From positions 1 to 5,754 of the forward strand of contig JBOFHT010000076.1 of the NCBI GenBank assembly GCA_051649785.1: a DNA stretch of 5,754 nucleotides. The letters are read 5' to 3'. A program made the translations under genes and the position numbers. The stretch's first letter is position 1; the number at the start of each line of letters is the position of its first letter. The notes beneath the pieces were generated by a model, which was not told the DNA's origin, ran no database searches, and saw only the letters and a program-made list of their open reading frames with translations. The DNA comes from JBOFHT01 sp051649785. Lineage in GTDB: Archaea > Methanobacteriota > Methanobacteria > Methanobacteriales > Methanobacteriaceae. Of the stretch, positions 4,550 to 5,754 are shown piece after piece.

Positions 4550-5754
4550 TCTTGGTTATTTGTAATTTTAATACTTTTACTAGCTTCAATAAAAAAAGGA
4601 AAAGAAAAGGAACACTATACAGTTTCTATTGTTATTCCTGCATACAATGAGGATGCTACAGTAGCTAATGTTATTGGTACTGTTAATTCAATTGATTATG
4701 TTAATGAAGTAATTGTTGTTGATGATGGATCTCATGATAGGACTGTTGAAGAAGCTAAACTAGCAGGGGCTACTGTTATATCTCATGCCTCTAATCAGGG
4801 TAAGGGTGCAGCATTAAAAACTGGTTTTAGACATTCAAAAGGGGACATAATAGCTTTTATTGATGCTGATATTCATAATCTTTCTACTGACAAAATAGAT
4901 AGTATAATAATGCCTATTTTAAAAGGTAAAACTGATATAACTAAGACAAAATTTGCTAGGGAAAGTGGAAGGGTTACAGAGCTTACAGCAAAACCATTAC
5001 TTAAGTTTTTCTTCCCAGAAGTTACTTTTGACCAACCATTAAGTGGACAATTTGCTGGAAAACGTTCAGTTCTTAATAAAATTAAGTTTGAAAAGGATTA
5101 TGGTGTTGATGTAGGAATTGTACTTGATGCTGATGCTTATGGATTAAAAATACAAGAAGTTGATATTGGTGAGATTAAGCATGATCTTTCACCACTTTCC
5201 GACCTAAATATAATGGCAACTGAAGTTGTTAGGACTATTGTAGATCGTGCATTGGAGTACGGAAGAGTTACTATGATAGACAGTCTTGGAAATTATATTA
5301 GACTTTCTATTTTAGGTCTTTCTATTATTACTCTTAGTTTATTTATTATTTTCTTTGTTCAAGCAGTGCCATTAATTGGTGGAATTTTAATTGGAATAGC
5401 AGGACTAGTTATTTTCTTATACTTCATTTTTAAAGTAATTAGAAAGACAATTTATATATTTGGGAAAAAATCTTCGAAAAAAGGTCCTAAGGCCAATAGA
5501 AACCTTTTGAAGTCTTTTATAAAAATGCATTCTCCATTAATATTTTCAGGGTTAGTTTTAATATTAATGATATCTACATTTTTTTCAGCTGCTACTTTTG
5601 ATAATGGAGTAGTTTCAATAGAACCAACTTCAAGAAATCTAATAATAGGACTTGGTTTAAATTATAATGGTGAGATAGCTGTTAGAGGACCTTATACTGT
5701 TGATAGTGCATTAGAAAATGAAAAAAACTTAATAAGAATGCCTCAGGATGCTTT
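4547..5754 (+). CDS. Membrane glycosyltransferase, GpgS-like, C-terminus beyond window
   Basis: The frame stays open from a TTG start to the window end (402 codons), so the protein is incomplete. After a short hydrophobic N-terminus (about 3-14) comes a GT-A fold sugar transferase domain (about 25-240): VSIVIPAYNE (26-35), VIVVDDGSHDRT (55-66), NQGKGAAL (83-90) and the metal-binding DAD (106-108). The stretch RVTELTAKPLLKFFFPE (142-158), QPLSGQFAGKRSVL, DYGVDVGIVLDA and VDIGEIKHDL closely follows the pattern of glucosyl-3-phosphoglycerate synthases, which transfer glucose from an NDP-sugar to 3-phosphoglycerate. Three membrane helices follow (about 252-273, 276-297, 330-348). The loop 298-328 is rich in Lys and Arg and so is cytoplasmic. 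This places the transferase inside and residues after 349 outside. Classic GpgS enzymes are soluble and lack this tail, so the acceptor may instead be a membrane or cell-wall precursor. Glycosyltransferase assignment is sure; the substrate is not. Confidence 0.88.
   Translation, partial: MSWLFVILILLLASIKKGKEKEHYTVSIVIPAYNEDATVANVIGTVNSIDYVNEVIVVDDGSHDRTVEEAKLAGATVISHASNQGKGAALKTGFRHSKGDIIAFIDADIHNLSTDKIDSIIMPILKGKTDITKTKFARESGRVTELTAKPLLKFFFPEVTFDQPLSGQFAGKRSVLNKIKFEKDYGVDVGIVLDADAYGLKIQEVDIGEIKHDLSPLSDLNIMATEVVRTIVDRALEYGRVTMIDSLGNYIRLSILGLSIITLSLFIIFFVQAVPLIGGILIGIAGLVIFLYFIFKVIRKTIYIFGKKSSKKGPKANRNLLKSFIKMHSPLIFSGLVLILMISTFFSAATFDNGVVSIEPTSRNLIIGLGLNYNGEIAVRGPYTVDSALENEKNLIRMPQDA

Overview
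The window looks like chromosomal DNA of a methanogenic archaeon of the order Methanobacteriales, most likely Methanobrevibacter or a close relative. The evidence is a very high A+T content, AGGTG-type ribosome binding sites 5-6 bases before starts, TTTATAA-like TATA boxes in the gaps, a duplicated PurE protein as known from this group, and an archaeal-type UbiD decarboxylase. This assignment is inference, since no rRNA or other marker gene is present.

Layout: positions 1-240 hold two tandem copies of a roughly 100-bp non-coding repeat, apparently the end of an array or a mobile-element remnant. Positions 305-1027 (minus) encode a small membrane-anchored extracellular DUF4012-like protein. 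Positions 1028-1660 are an AT-rich gap with no convincing gene. Positions 1661-2944 (minus) encode a UbiD-family decarboxylase, probably the anhydromevalonate phosphate decarboxylase of the archaeal mevalonate pathway. Positions 3025-4101 (minus) encode a two-domain PurE of purine biosynthesis whose second domain has lost the catalytic histidine motif. Positions 4102-4546 are a divergent, very AT-rich control region with a 26-bp direct repeat and a 21-bp palindrome. From 4547 to the end of the window (plus, incomplete) a TTG-started gene encodes a membrane glycosyltransferase. Its catalytic part resembles glucosyl-3-phosphoglycerate synthase and is followed by membrane helices and the start of an outward-facing C-terminal domain.

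PurE and UbiD run in the same direction 80 bp apart with identical ribosome-binding leaders. They may be co-transcribed, but a good TATA box in the gap could let ubiD be expressed alone. They act in unrelated pathways (purines; isoprenoid lipids), so the pairing looks like housekeeping proximity. The DUF4012-like protein and the glycosyltransferase are both envelope-associated by topology but are separated by the metabolic pair, and nothing shows that they work together. The most interesting points are the degenerate second PurE domain, the GpgS-like glycosyltransferase fused to a membrane/extracellular module, and the tandem repeat at the left edge. I see no clear evidence of a new defence or mobile system in this window.
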